From the NCBI GenBank assembly GCA_003153855.1, contig PMBM01000188.1, positions 1 through 11,376 on the forward strand: a stretch of 11,376 nucleotides of DNA, in the 5' to 3' direction. This DNA comes from Propionibacteriaceae bacterium (lineage in GTDB: Bacteria > Actinomycetota > Actinomycetes > Propionibacteriales > Propionibacteriaceae). Below are positions 1-7,072 of the stretch, piece by piece. Below the pieces are notes generated by a model. The model was not told the DNA's origin and made no database searches. It saw nothing but the letters and a program-made list of their open reading frames with translations. Made by a program: the position numbers and the translations under genes. Position 1 is the stretch's first letter. Every line of letters begins with the position of its first letter.

Positions 1-2234
1 GTCTCGCCGCCGCCGAGCGGGCCGTTCCAGCTGCCCGGCGCCGGGAACGCCAGCAGCTCGCGTGCGTCCTGCCGTTGGGCCAGGGTGACCAGATGGTCGG
101 CGCCGTAGTCGGCCAGCGTGTCGACGTCGGAGGGCAGCAGCGGGACCATCGCCCCGACCCGTACCTGGGTCGGGATCTGCGCGATCGGCGCAGCCACATC
201 GACCGTGCCGCCGCCTGGGCGCACGGTCGCCGCTCCGAGCGCCACCGCGCCGTCGTCCGCCATGCTCATCGAGGCCCACAGGTCGACCCACTGGCCCGCC
301 GGCAGGTACACCGCCCGGTCCGTGGCCCCCTGAGTGAGCACCGGGGCCACCAGCAGATCGGCGCCGAACAGGTACTCGTCGTCGAGACCGGTGGCGACGG
401 CGTCCTGAGGATAAGCGAGCGCGAGCTGCCGCATCAGGGGCATGCCCGCGGCCTGATAGGCGTCGTTGCTGCCCGCCAGGTACGGGTACAGCCGGGTGCG
501 CAGCTGCGCGTACCGCTTCCAGACCGGCGCGACCGCCGGGTCGGTGATCTGGGCGCGCGGCGGGCCGAAGTCGATGCCGCCCGACTGCAGCCGCATCACC
601 CCGGAGAACGCGCCGAACTCGATCCAGCGGTTCAACAGCTCGGGCGTGAGGCCGTCGTCCGGCCAGGTGAAGAAGCCGCCGATGTCGCTGCCCCACATCG
701 AGACGCCCGAGAGCCCCATGCTCAGCCCCTGGCGCACCGCCGACTGCAGCCCGTCGAAGCCCCACAGCGTCGAGGGGTCGCCGCCCCAGACGATGTCGGA
801 CGCCGGGATCGCGCCGGTCCAGCCCGACCGGTTGAACCGGGCGAGTGGCTTGTGTGCAGCGTCCGCGTAGGCCTTCGCGGTGGCGTGGTAGCCCACGACG
901 TAGCTGTTGTGAAGGGCGCTGCCGGTGCTGGCGTCGGAGGCGACCGCGGCGTCGGGGGTGTACTCGCCGAAGTCCTCCATCCAGCCGTCATAGCCGTCAC
1001 GCTGGGTGACCTTCAGGACGCCGTCGAACACCCTGCGGCCCGCCGCCGAGGTGAAGTCGACCTGCGACACGACGAAGTTCGCCGCGGTCGAGTAGTGGTA
1101 GACCAGCGCCGTCCCGTCCGCGTTCTTCGTGAACGCCGACGACTGAAGCGCTGCCGGATAGATCGGGTTGCTCAGGCTCACCATGGGGTTCACGTAGGTG
1201 GTGACGGCGACACCGGCGGCGTGCAGGGCGCTCGTGCGAGCCTGCTCGTCGGCCGGGATCTGTCCCCCGCCGGGCAGGTAGTGGGAGTAGGTCTGCGCCA
1301 CCGAGACCGGGACCCCGTCGGCGCGTTGCACGGCCAGCTCGGCGGCGGCGTCGAGATCGCTGACCGGCTGCCACCAGGCTCCCAGGACGAACGCCGCCCG
1401 GGCGGCGTGCTGCCGTCCGACCGAGGCGGTCATGCGGCGCAGCGCGTCGGCCGGCGTCGGGCCGGGGAAGACCCGCAAGTCCAGGTGCGCGGCGGCCACC
1501 TCGGCGCGCCAGCTGTCGGAATGATCCGCGGTGGCGAACGCGAAAGTGGACTCGGCCTCGTTGTCGAGGAGTACCCCGCAGCCACGGGTCGACAGCACCC
1601 AGGGCACCGGGAAGTACGTGGCGTCGGGCCGCAGATCCCATCCCGGCGCCGGCACGTAGGGCTGAACGGGCGCCTGCTTGGCCGCGTACGGCCCGTCGAG
1701 CACACGGTTGAGCACGTCGTTGCCGCGCTGGTCGACCGCGTTCGAACGCTCGCCAGTGCCGAGGAAGCGATCCGAGGTCGACGCCGCGAAGTCGATCGCC
1801 ACACGGCTGACGCCGTCACCGTGCCCAGTCGCGGTGAACGAGTACGCCCCGTCAGCGCCGCCCGTGGCGGTGACGTCAACCGTGACACCCGGTTGGTCGG
1901 TCGCCGCGGTCGCAGTGACGGAGCGGCCGCGACGCGACGCCGAGACCACAGTGGTGGCAGTGGCACGTCCTTGCGCGGTCATGACACTCAGACCGGCACC
2001 GTGGGTCTCAAGCACCGCGGTTCCGTGACGGTCGATCAGACGCATCGACCATGGCTGACCAGGCGTCACGGCGAACTCCATCCGCAGCTGCGCCATGGGG
2101 TCAGAGTCAGTGATAGGGGCTGCCGCGGCCGGCACTGGTGTGCCGAACGCGCCCAGCGCGGTGGCAGCGGCCACACCGGCCGTGCCGCCCAACAACGCCC
2201 GGCGTCCGAACCGGGGGGGTGAAGTCCGGATCAT
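1..2234 (-). CDS. Exported glycoside hydrolase family 31 protein (C-terminus cut by window edge)
   Basis: 744 residues are visible and no stop is reached at position 1. The N-terminus has a twin-arginine signal (R11-R12 in FGRRALLGG), a hydrophobic Ala/Gly stretch and an AAAA cleavage region near residues 36-39, so Tat export is likely. The motif FLGTGER at 157-163 is typical of the GH31 N-terminal beta domain. The TIM barrel carries GWMEDFGEY, whose D421 fits the catalytic nucleophile, and RSGWTG...WGGDPST, whose D486 fits the acid/base. It also has the conserved GSDIGGF segment. GH31 enzymes retain anomeric configuration and cleave or transfer alpha-glycosides. The GWMxDFGE segment resembles the YihQ (sulfoquinovosidase) branch, but the QDWxGxRxTxFGKRxxW-like sulfonate-site region is not recognisable, so the substrate is left open. 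The ATG at 2234 was chosen because it opens directly into the Tat signal; a Shine-Dalgarno site is poor. CGTAC words are sparser than in the other genes. Confidence 0.9.
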   Translation of the reverse strand, partial: MIRTSPPRFGRRALLGGTAGVAAATALGAFGTPVPAAAAPITDSDPMAQLRMEFAVTPGQPWSMRLIDRHGTAVLETHGAGLSVMTAQGRATATTVVSASRRGRSVTATAATDQPGVTVDVTATGGADGAYSFTATGHGDGVSRVAIDFAASTSDRFLGTGERSNAVDQRGNDVLNRVLDGPYAAKQAPVQPYVPAPGWDLRPDATYFPVPWVLSTRGCGVLLDNEAESTFAFATADHSDSWRAEVAAAHLDLRVFPGPTPADALRRMTASVGRQHAARAAFVLGAWWQPVSDLDAAAELAVQRADGVPVSVAQTYSHYLPGGGQIPADEQARTSALHAAGVAVTTYVNPMVSLSNPIYPAALQSSAFTKNADGTALVYHYSTAANFVVSQVDFTSAAGRRVFDGVLKVTQRDGYDGWMEDFGEYTPDAAVASDASTGSALHNSYVVGYHATAKAYADAAHKPLARFNRSGWTGAIPASDIVWGGDPSTLWGFDGLQSAVRQGLSMGLSGVSMWGSDIGGFFTWPDDGLTPELLNRWIEFGAFSGVMRLQSGGIDFGPPRAQITDPAVAPVWKRYAQLRTRLYPYLAGSNDAYQAAGMPLMRQLALAYPQDAVATGLDDEYLFGADLLVAPVLTQGATDRAVYLPAGQWVDLWASMSMADDGAVALGAATVRPGGGTVDVAAPIAQIPTQVRVGAMVPLLPSDVDTLADYGADHLVTLAQRQDARELLAFPAPGSWNGPLGGGE

Positions 2235-2243
2235 GTCTGAAGT

Positions 2244-2258
2244 CTGCCACCGTGGCAG
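2244..2258. promoter_or_regulatory. 15-bp perfect palindrome before the GH31 start, candidate operator
   Basis: CTGCCAC-C-GTGGCAG has 7-bp arms around one central base. It lies 10-24 nt upstream of the GH31 ATG. The compact symmetric form and position suit a binding site for a dimeric repressor such as a LacI-family sugar regulator, but no regulator gene is in the window. It could also form a hairpin in the mRNA leader and mask ribosome binding. The symmetry is directly visible; the operator role is inferred. Confidence 0.45.
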
Positions 2259-2325
2259 GTGGGCCGTCAGGGATTCGCTGCACGCGGCTCCATCGCCCGT
2301 GAGACCAGAAGCCGTGATCGCCGAG

Positions 2326-2340
2326 GCCGACAAAGTCGGC
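2326..2340. repeat. Inverted repeat with AAA loop
   Basis: GCCGAC-AAA-GTCGGC has perfect 6-bp arms. It lies about 90 nt upstream of the GH31 start. It may be a second regulatory site or a small RNA hairpin. There is no T-run on either side, so a classical terminator is unlikely. Confidence 0.35.
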
Positions 2341-2408
2341 GTGCCGGCCGGAACACTCGACGGCACGACCGAACCACTACAACGACCGCCACCGCCAGGG
2401 CCGCAGTC

Positions 2409-2433
2409 ATCCCACACCGTCGTTGTGTGGGAT
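2409..2433 (-). terminator. Strong 9-bp stem-loop, possible U-less terminator of the ABC transcript
   Basis: ATCCCACAC-N7-GTGTGGGAT is a perfect 9-bp inverted repeat with a 7-nt loop (CGTCGTT). On the minus strand it falls about 163 nt after the permease stop and 175 nt before the GH31 start. There is no following T-run in either direction. Stem-only terminators are reported in actinobacteria, so termination is possible. An operator is the alternative. Confidence 0.35.
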
Positions 2434-2547
2434 ATCGCCGCCGCCAGTCCGGCGTCTCGCGCTCCGACCCACGTTGAACGGGTTATGGAGCCGTCCAGGA
2501 GCCCGACAGCCCGAACAAGTTCGCGACATCCTGGTGGCGCACAGCGT

Positions 2548-2561
2548 GTGGTCCGCACCAC
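2548..2561 (-). repeat. Short hairpin just after the permease stop
   Basis: GTGGT-CCGC-ACCAC has 5-bp arms and starts 34 nt downstream of the permease stop codon on the minus strand. It is a possible weak 3' hairpin. The short stem and missing T-run make this a low-confidence call. Confidence 0.2.
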
Positions 2562-2595
2562 CCGGACAACGTGGGCCGACAGCGGCCCCGGCAGC

Positions 2596-4158
2596 TCAGA
2601 CGGCGCCCACGAGTGCCGCGACGCGCGACCGGTGGGCCGGGTCGTTCCAGCGGGACGAGACACGGCGCCACGACATGAACGCCGTGAACGCGACGAAGAC
2701 ACCGACGACGACGGCGAACCACGGTAGGAGGCTGGCAGTGACGGCCACAGCGATGCCGGTCGTGGCGCTCGTCAGCATGATCCGCATGACGTAGCCGAGG
2801 CCGACGATCGGCGGTACGAGAGGGTCGCCGCGGCCGGTGAGGCGTGTACGGTGCGGCTTCTCCACCGAGAAGCGCACAGAGAGCCCCGTCGCGATGACGG
2901 ACGACACGACGAGCCCGGCTGCGTACGGCGGGAGCATCGACCACGGCATCGAGCTCGTGACGACCGCGATGACCATGAGGAGCAGCCCGAGCCCGATCGA
3001 GGCAAGGAGCTGTACGACGATGATGTGGCGCAGCAGGGCCTTCCACGCGCGAGGCTGTGCGAGCAGCAGCGTCACCGCTCCGCCCAGCACGCCGAAGACG
3101 TTGACGCCCCAGCCCAACGCCATGGCCAGGGGCACGACCATCGTCACCGAGCCGAGCATCGAGCTCGGGTTGCTGCCGGAGTAGCGGATGTACACGAACA
3201 GCATCGGCATCGCGATCGCGACCATCATGATGATGGGCCGGCGCACCTCACGTGTGCGGGCCAGGATCGTGACGAGCATCGTGAAGAGCGCCAACGACGG
3301 GTGCACGGGAACCGACACGGAGCCCGTCCGCTGCCGTACCCGCTCGATGGGCGCCGGCATGACGAGCGTTCGACGGCAGACGACCACACCCGCGAGGAAG
3401 GTGAGTGCGGACGTCAGCAGGATCGCTGCCACCCCGCCGACCACCGTGAGCGTGGAGCCGGCCACTCCGGCTCGGATGGTCGCCTGCACCCAGCTCGCGA
3501 GGCCGAAGATCGTACGGCCGTGGGCCGGGTCGACGAAGACGGCCACTGCGACGACGGCGACGGCGCCGGCCGTCAGGTACCAACGCAGGTGCGCCACCCA
3601 CCGGCGGCGGGAGAACTCGATCGTCCACGCGAACAGCGCCATGACGAGCATCGCGCACAGCCACGTGGCCATCGCGATCACGACGGCGCCGACGCGGCCG
3701 CGACCGTCCGGGGTGCTCAGCGACGCGGCCGTCACGAGGAGGAGCAGCGGTGAGAGGCCCACCGGCGACAGCACGGAGTTCCAGATGCCGTCGAAGTAGC
3801 GGTACAGACGGCTGGGGCGGATGCCGGCCAGGTCGAAGTCGGGGAACTGCGCCTGAGCGGCCGCGCCGCTGATCGGCGCGAACAGGACACCGGCGAGGAC
3901 CGTGCCGAGCGCGGCGGCCACGGCGACCGACGTGTCACCCGTCAGGTAGCGCAGGCCCGGGGACGACGGGCCCAGGTTCCCTGCCACCCAGCTCACCCAG
4001 TTGCCGGCGTTCGCGGCACCGACGAGGAGGCAGAAGGCAAGGCCTGCGGCGATGCGGATCCTGAGGCGAGCCGCGGGCGTACGGACGTGACCGCGGAGCC
4101 GCGACAGGCGGATCGTGGCGGCCAGACCGCGTGAGACCTCTCCGTACAGGCTCCTCAC
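2596..4158 (-). CDS. ABC transporter permease, large ABC-2-like membrane protein
   Basis: 520 residues with roughly ten to twelve hydrophobic segments. The clearest are near 35-50, 76-98, 128-146, 156-180, 193-209, 233-260, 306-324, 336-364, 376-400, 408-428 and 463-495. A basic juxtamembrane N-terminus (residues 17-36) and a basic C-terminal tail (498-512) suggest cytoplasmic ends. No binding-protein or enzymatic domain is seen. The start is GTG, and its bases overlap the ATPase stop as GTGA, which predicts translational coupling and one complex. There is no substrate-binding protein gene nearby, which favours an exporter or membrane-remodelling role over import. The conserved-looking FPDFDLAGIRPSRLYRYFDGIWNSVLSP segment (105-132) may be a cytoplasmic coupling element; this is inferred. 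Substrate unknown. Confidence 0.82.
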   Translation of the reverse strand: MRSLYGEVSRGLAATIRLSRLRGHVRTPAARLRIRIAAGLAFCLLVGAANAGNWVSWVAGNLGPSSPGLRYLTGDTSVAVAAALGTVLAGVLFAPISGAAAQAQFPDFDLAGIRPSRLYRYFDGIWNSVLSPVGLSPLLLLVTAASLSTPDGRGRVGAVVIAMATWLCAMLVMALFAWTIEFSRRRWVAHLRWYLTAGAVAVVAVAVFVDPAHGRTIFGLASWVQATIRAGVAGSTLTVVGGVAAILLTSALTFLAGVVVCRRTLVMPAPIERVRQRTGSVSVPVHPSLALFTMLVTILARTREVRRPIIMMVAIAMPMLFVYIRYSGSNPSSMLGSVTMVVPLAMALGWGVNVFGVLGGAVTLLLAQPRAWKALLRHIIVVQLLASIGLGLLLMVIAVVTSSMPWSMLPPYAAGLVVSSVIATGLSVRFSVEKPHRTRLTGRGDPLVPPIVGLGYVMRIMLTSATTGIAVAVTASLLPWFAVVVGVFVAFTAFMSWRRVSSRWNDPAHRSRVAALVGAV

Positions 4159-4886
4159 GCCACCGCCTCGACGGGTACGGACTGGAGCAGGTCGGCGTAG
4201 CGGCGCTCACCCTCCGGTCCGCTGAACTCCGAGGCGGAAGCCTCCGTCGCCAGCTGTCCCTTGATGAGTACGGCGATGTCGTCGCTCGCCGAGGTCAGCA
4301 GCTGCTGCAGGTGCGTGGAGACGACGACCGCCATCCCCGACCGAGCAGCTTCCCGGATCGCCGACACGGTGACGTCGACACCCGTGGGGTCCACGCCGTC
4401 GAACGGCTCGTCGAGGACGAGGACCTCGCGGGCGGTGAGCACAGCCAAGAGCACGGACAGCCGACGCTGCATGCCGTGCGAGAACGTACCTGCGGGCCTG
4501 TCCCGTACCGCCGACAGGCCGAACCGCTCGACCAGCCCGTCGCTGACGGCTCGTCCCCCACGCGTCCCGCGGAGTGAGGCCACCAGGTCGATGTGCTCGT
4601 CAGGAGTGGCCTGCGAGATGAGGCCGCCGATGTCGGGGCAGTAGCCGACGAGCTCCCGGGCCGCGTCGGCACCCTCAGGCGTACCCATGTCGAAGCCTGC
4701 GACCGTCAGGATGCCGGAGCTGTGCGCGTTGACACCACCGATTGCGCGCAGCGTCGACGACTTCCCGGCACCGTTGCCACCGAGCATGCCGAGCACACGG
4801 CCAGGAGACACGTGGAGCGTGAGCCGATCTACGGCCACCACGTCCCCGTACCGGATGGACACCTCTTGGAGGTCGACGCCTGTCAC
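4155..4886 (-). CDS. ABC transporter ATP-binding protein
   Basis: 243 residues, the normal size for a single nucleotide-binding domain. Walker A is GGNGAGKSS (36-44, K42). The Q-loop position reads GYCPD (81-85), with Asp where Gln or Glu is usual. The signature is FSHGMQRRL (135-143), in the SxGM form common in drug and antibiotic exporters. Walker B is VLVLDEP (155-161) with catalytic E160, the D-loop is GVDP (164-167) and the switch His is H192 in STHLQQ. It should power the permease whose GTG start overlaps its TGA. The GTG start at 4886 is the only in-frame start after an upstream in-frame TGA and has no clear Shine-Dalgarno. It follows the oxidoreductase gene by 61 bp on the same strand, so it may share that transcript. 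Confidence 0.92.
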   Translation of the reverse strand: MTGVDLQEVSIRYGDVVAVDRLTLHVSPGRVLGMLGGNGAGKSSTLRAIGGVNAHSSGILTVAGFDMGTPEGADAARELVGYCPDIGGLISQATPDEHIDLVASLRGTRGGRAVSDGLVERFGLSAVRDRPAGTFSHGMQRRLSVLLAVLTAREVLVLDEPFDGVDPTGVDVTVSAIREAARSGMAVVVSTHLQQLLTSASDDIAVLIKGQLATEASASEFSGPEGERRYADLLQSVPVEAVA

Positions 4887-4912
4887 ACGCCCGACCGTAC
4901 GGAACGGGGCGT
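4887..4912. promoter_or_regulatory. Nested dyad abutting the ABC ATPase start codon
   Basis: Outer arms ACGCCC (4887-4892) and GGGCGT (4907-4912) enclose the 8-bp palindrome CCGTACGG (4895-4902). On the minus strand this lies between the oxidoreductase stop and the ATPase GTG, directly next to the GTG. It could be an operator, or an RNA hairpin that limits read-through or initiation. No T-run follows. Confidence 0.3.
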
Positions 4913-4947
4913 CTCAGTGTCGTGAGCCTGGGAAGACCCTCATGTCC

Positions 4948-6114
4948 TCAGCCCTGCTGGGGGAACTTCCCCTCGGCGGCGATCCGCTTGTTGAGCTCGG
5001 CGAGGTAGTCGTCCTCGGAGAAGTCGATGCCGACCTCTTGGGAGAGGAACGCGGACAGGTGCATGGCGTTGGCGATGCGGACACCGTTGATGCCGTCGCT
5101 CCCCGGAGCGATCAGCGGGGTGCCGTCGAGGATGTGGGCGGCGAAGTTCGCGAGTACCGACGCGTGCTGCTGTCCCCACTGGGACGCGTACGACCTCGTC
5201 TCGGTCGTCAGGAAGTCGTTGCCGAGGATGTTCTCTCCGGAGAAGAGGTTCTTGGCGTCCTCCGCGGTGATCTTCGCCGATGCGTCCTGCTCCGGCTCAC
5301 GGAAGCGCGTGATCGTCACCGTCTCCGAGTTGTCGACGACGATCTTGCCGCTGTCCAGGAGGATCTCGAGCCGATCCGTACCGGCCGGGTCGTGGACCGC
5401 GGTGGTGAACGTCCCCGTGGCCCCGTTGCCCAGGTCGAAGACGGCCACCACTTCGTCCTCGACGGCGATGTCACGACGGAACCCGAAGCCGAGCTTCGCG
5501 AAGACCTTCTGCGGCATCCCGCACAGCCACTGGGACAGGTCGATCTGGTGCGGAGCCTGGTTGACGAGCACCCCGCCACCTTCGCCTCCCCACGTCGCCC
5601 GCCACGCGGACTGCAGGTAGTAGCCCTGCGGCCGCCACCACGTCGTGATGATCCAGTTCCAGTGGCGGATCGCCCCGAGCTGTCCGGAGTCGAGAAGCTG
5701 CTTCAGGTCGACGTAGAGCGGGTTCGTGCGCTGGTTGAACATGATGGCGAAGGTCAGTTCGGGCTTGGTCTCCGCGAACTCGTTCATCGCACGGACCTGC
5801 TTCGTGTACACACCGGCCGGCTTGTCGACCAGCGTGTGCTTTCCGGCGCTCAGGGCCTTGATCGCGAACTCCGGGTGGAGGTAGTGAGGAACGGTCGTCA
5901 CCACGGCGTCGACGACGTCACTGCCGAGGAGCCCGTCGATGTCGTCGAACACGGCGACATCCGGGTACAGCTCGCGTGCGGCATCCCTCTTGGCGGGGTC
6001 GCGGTCACAGATCGCTCCCAGGGTCATGCCGGGCACCATGGACGCCGCGAGGATCCGGCTGTACATGCCGCCCTGCTGACCGAACCCGATGATTCCCAGA
6101 CGTACGGTGTCCAT
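4948..6114 (-). CDS. Gfo/Idh/MocA-family NAD(P)-dependent oxidoreductase
   Basis: 388 residues, normal for the family. The N-terminal Rossmann domain has GFGQQG (10-15) and a family DKP motif (D97-K98-P99, usually EKP), where K98 is the expected catalytic Lys. The C-terminal alpha/beta domain carries GGGVLVNQAPHQIDLSQW (179-196). H189 fits the catalytic His, and N185 stands where inositol dehydrogenases have Asp. Trp-rich WWRPQGYY (159-166) may shape the substrate site. Members oxidise or reduce sugars, inositols and related polyols in the cytoplasm; the substrate here is not determined. ATG 6114 is preferred over an in-frame upstream start at 6141 because AGGAG lies 4 nt before it and the Rossmann strand begins immediately. 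It follows the CHAD gene by 91 bp and precedes the ABC ATPase by 61 bp. Confidence 0.92.
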   Translation of the reverse strand: MDTVRLGIIGFGQQGGMYSRILAASMVPGMTLGAICDRDPAKRDAARELYPDVAVFDDIDGLLGSDVVDAVVTTVPHYLHPEFAIKALSAGKHTLVDKPAGVYTKQVRAMNEFAETKPELTFAIMFNQRTNPLYVDLKQLLDSGQLGAIRHWNWIITTWWRPQGYYLQSAWRATWGGEGGGVLVNQAPHQIDLSQWLCGMPQKVFAKLGFGFRRDIAVEDEVVAVFDLGNGATGTFTTAVHDPAGTDRLEILLDSGKIVVDNSETVTITRFREPEQDASAKITAEDAKNLFSGENILGNDFLTTETRSYASQWGQQHASVLANFAAHILDGTPLIAPGSDGINGVRIANAMHLSAFLSQEVGIDFSEDDYLAELNKRIAAEGKFPQQG

Positions 6115-6118
6115 GGTT

Positions 6119-6123
6119 CTCCT
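6119..6123 (-). promoter_or_regulatory. Ribosome binding site of the Gfo/Idh gene
   Basis: AGGAG on the minus strand, four bases before ATG 6114. It decides the start in favour of 6114 over the nine-codon-longer alternative at 6141. Confidence 0.7.
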
Positions 6124-6205
6124 GCCGAGATGAATGACCATGCCTGTCTATCGAAGCCCGGCCCGAGATTCACCCTTCGTCCGAGTGTTGCCGTGTTCTC
6201 GCGGC

Positions 6206-7072
6206 TCAGTGGTGGTCGACGCGGGGGTACGGCAGCGAGCTCGCGGTGCGTACGAGCTCGAGTCCGGAGACCTCGGCAGCGCGCGCCGCCTCCTCGACCA
6301 TCGCCGACAAGGCGTCCCAGACAGCTCGGTGAGCCGGGGCGTCCTCCTGGAGCTCGGCGAGGACCGACTGGGCGACCTGGCCGTCCTGCGCGACCCCGAG
6401 CGTCTCGGTGACCGTCTTCCAGGCAGCGGCCTGGTCGGCGGCGTCCGACCCGAGCGCGTCGACCGCGTACCGCGCGGCCTTGGTGGTCTTCCTCAGCTCA
6501 TGGAGGGCTGCCGGGCGGTCGGCTCCGCGCGGCAGCTCGGCCGCCTCGGCCGCCGCGGCCCTGGCCGGGACGGCGGCAAGCCCCGACACCAGCAGGCCCG
6601 CCGGCACCTCGGCAGCGGGCGACCAGTCCCCCGGCGGCAACGCGGCTGCCAGCTCCGCGAAGCGACCACCGGCCAGCTCGCGGCGCATCTCGGTCAGCGC
6701 AGTGTCCCGATCGAGGCTCACCCGCTGCGTCAGCTCCCTGGCCGCGTCGCCGGCACCTGCCACCGCCTGGGTCCGCGGGTCGTCGAGGATCGTCTCGAGC
6801 CATCCCCCGACCACCTCGAGGTCCCGCGGACGACTCAGCGCCGATGCGTACCAGCGGAGCTCGTCCCGCAGCGAGCGATGACCGCTGGTCCATAGCGGTC
6901 TGTACGTCTTGAGCACGCTGCGCAGGCGCCGCGTGGCCACTCGCGCGGCGTGGATCGCGTCCGGCTCGTCGGCGAGGACCACGGCCAGCGAGGCACGGAC
7001 GGTGGCGGCGTGCTGCCGAACGTACGGCTCGAGGATGTCCCTCCCGGTCGAGTCCACCGTGTGCTTCGTCAT
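6206..7072 (-). CDS. CHAD-domain protein (predicted polyphosphate-binding)
   Basis: 288 residues. Two copies of the CHAD helical signature are visible: HAARVATRRLRSVLKTYRPL (41-60) with ELRWYASALSRPRDLEVV (71-88), and HELRKTTKAARYAVDAL (191-207). These His/Arg/Lys-rich helices form the basic pocket that binds inorganic polyphosphate in characterised CHAD proteins. No CYTH (triphosphatase) domain is attached, so this is a stand-alone CHAD and probably a cytoplasmic binding or targeting protein rather than an enzyme. ATG 7072 overlaps the yciO stop as ATGA, predicting translational coupling. The reading frame stays open upstream to about 7708, but that part lies within yciO in another frame and is not credible as coding. 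The middle (100-185) is Ala/Leu-rich and helical. Confidence 0.88.
   Translation of the reverse strand: MTKHTVDSTGRDILEPYVRQHAATVRASLAVVLADEPDAIHAARVATRRLRSVLKTYRPLWTSGHRSLRDELRWYASALSRPRDLEVVGGWLETILDDPRTQAVAGAGDAARELTQRVSLDRDTALTEMRRELAGGRFAELAAALPPGDWSPAAEVPAGLLVSGLAAVPARAAAAEAAELPRGADRPAALHELRKTTKAARYAVDALGSDAADQAAAWKTVTETLGVAQDGQVAQSVLAELQEDAPAHRAVWDALSAMVEEAARAAEVSGLELVRTASSLPYPRVDHH

Larger units (their letters stand above)
2235..2595. other. 361-bp non-coding gap between ABC permease and GH31
   Basis: No convincing gene was seen on either strand; open frames here give Arg/Pro/Thr-rich translations without recognisable motifs. The gap must hold the 3' end of the ABC transcript and the promoter of GH31, both on the minus strand. 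It contains four dyads, listed separately: 2244-2258, 2326-2340, 2409-2433 and 2548-2561. No clear -35/-10 pair could be picked for GH31. Confidence 0.6.

Noticed and set aside
75..2222. 715-codon open frame on the plus strand opposite the GH31 gene
   Set aside because: Its translation is Arg/Gly/His/Val-rich with no motifs, and the minus strand carries complete GH31 catalytic motifs. Long antisense frames are expected in high-GC coding DNA.
1..6114. A single sugar-utilisation operon of oxidoreductase, ABC transporter and GH31
   Set aside because: The ABC genes lack a sugar-binding protein and look like an exporter, and a 361-bp dyad-rich gap separates them from GH31. Adjacency alone does not support one pathway.
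4948..6141. Oxidoreductase start at 6141
   Set aside because: The nine extra residues are not conserved-looking and the strong AGGAG lies in front of ATG 6114.
4687..6411. 574-codon plus-strand open frame across the ABC ATPase and oxidoreductase genes
   Set aside because: It spans two well-supported minus-strand genes and their spacer, has low-complexity composition and no domain signature.
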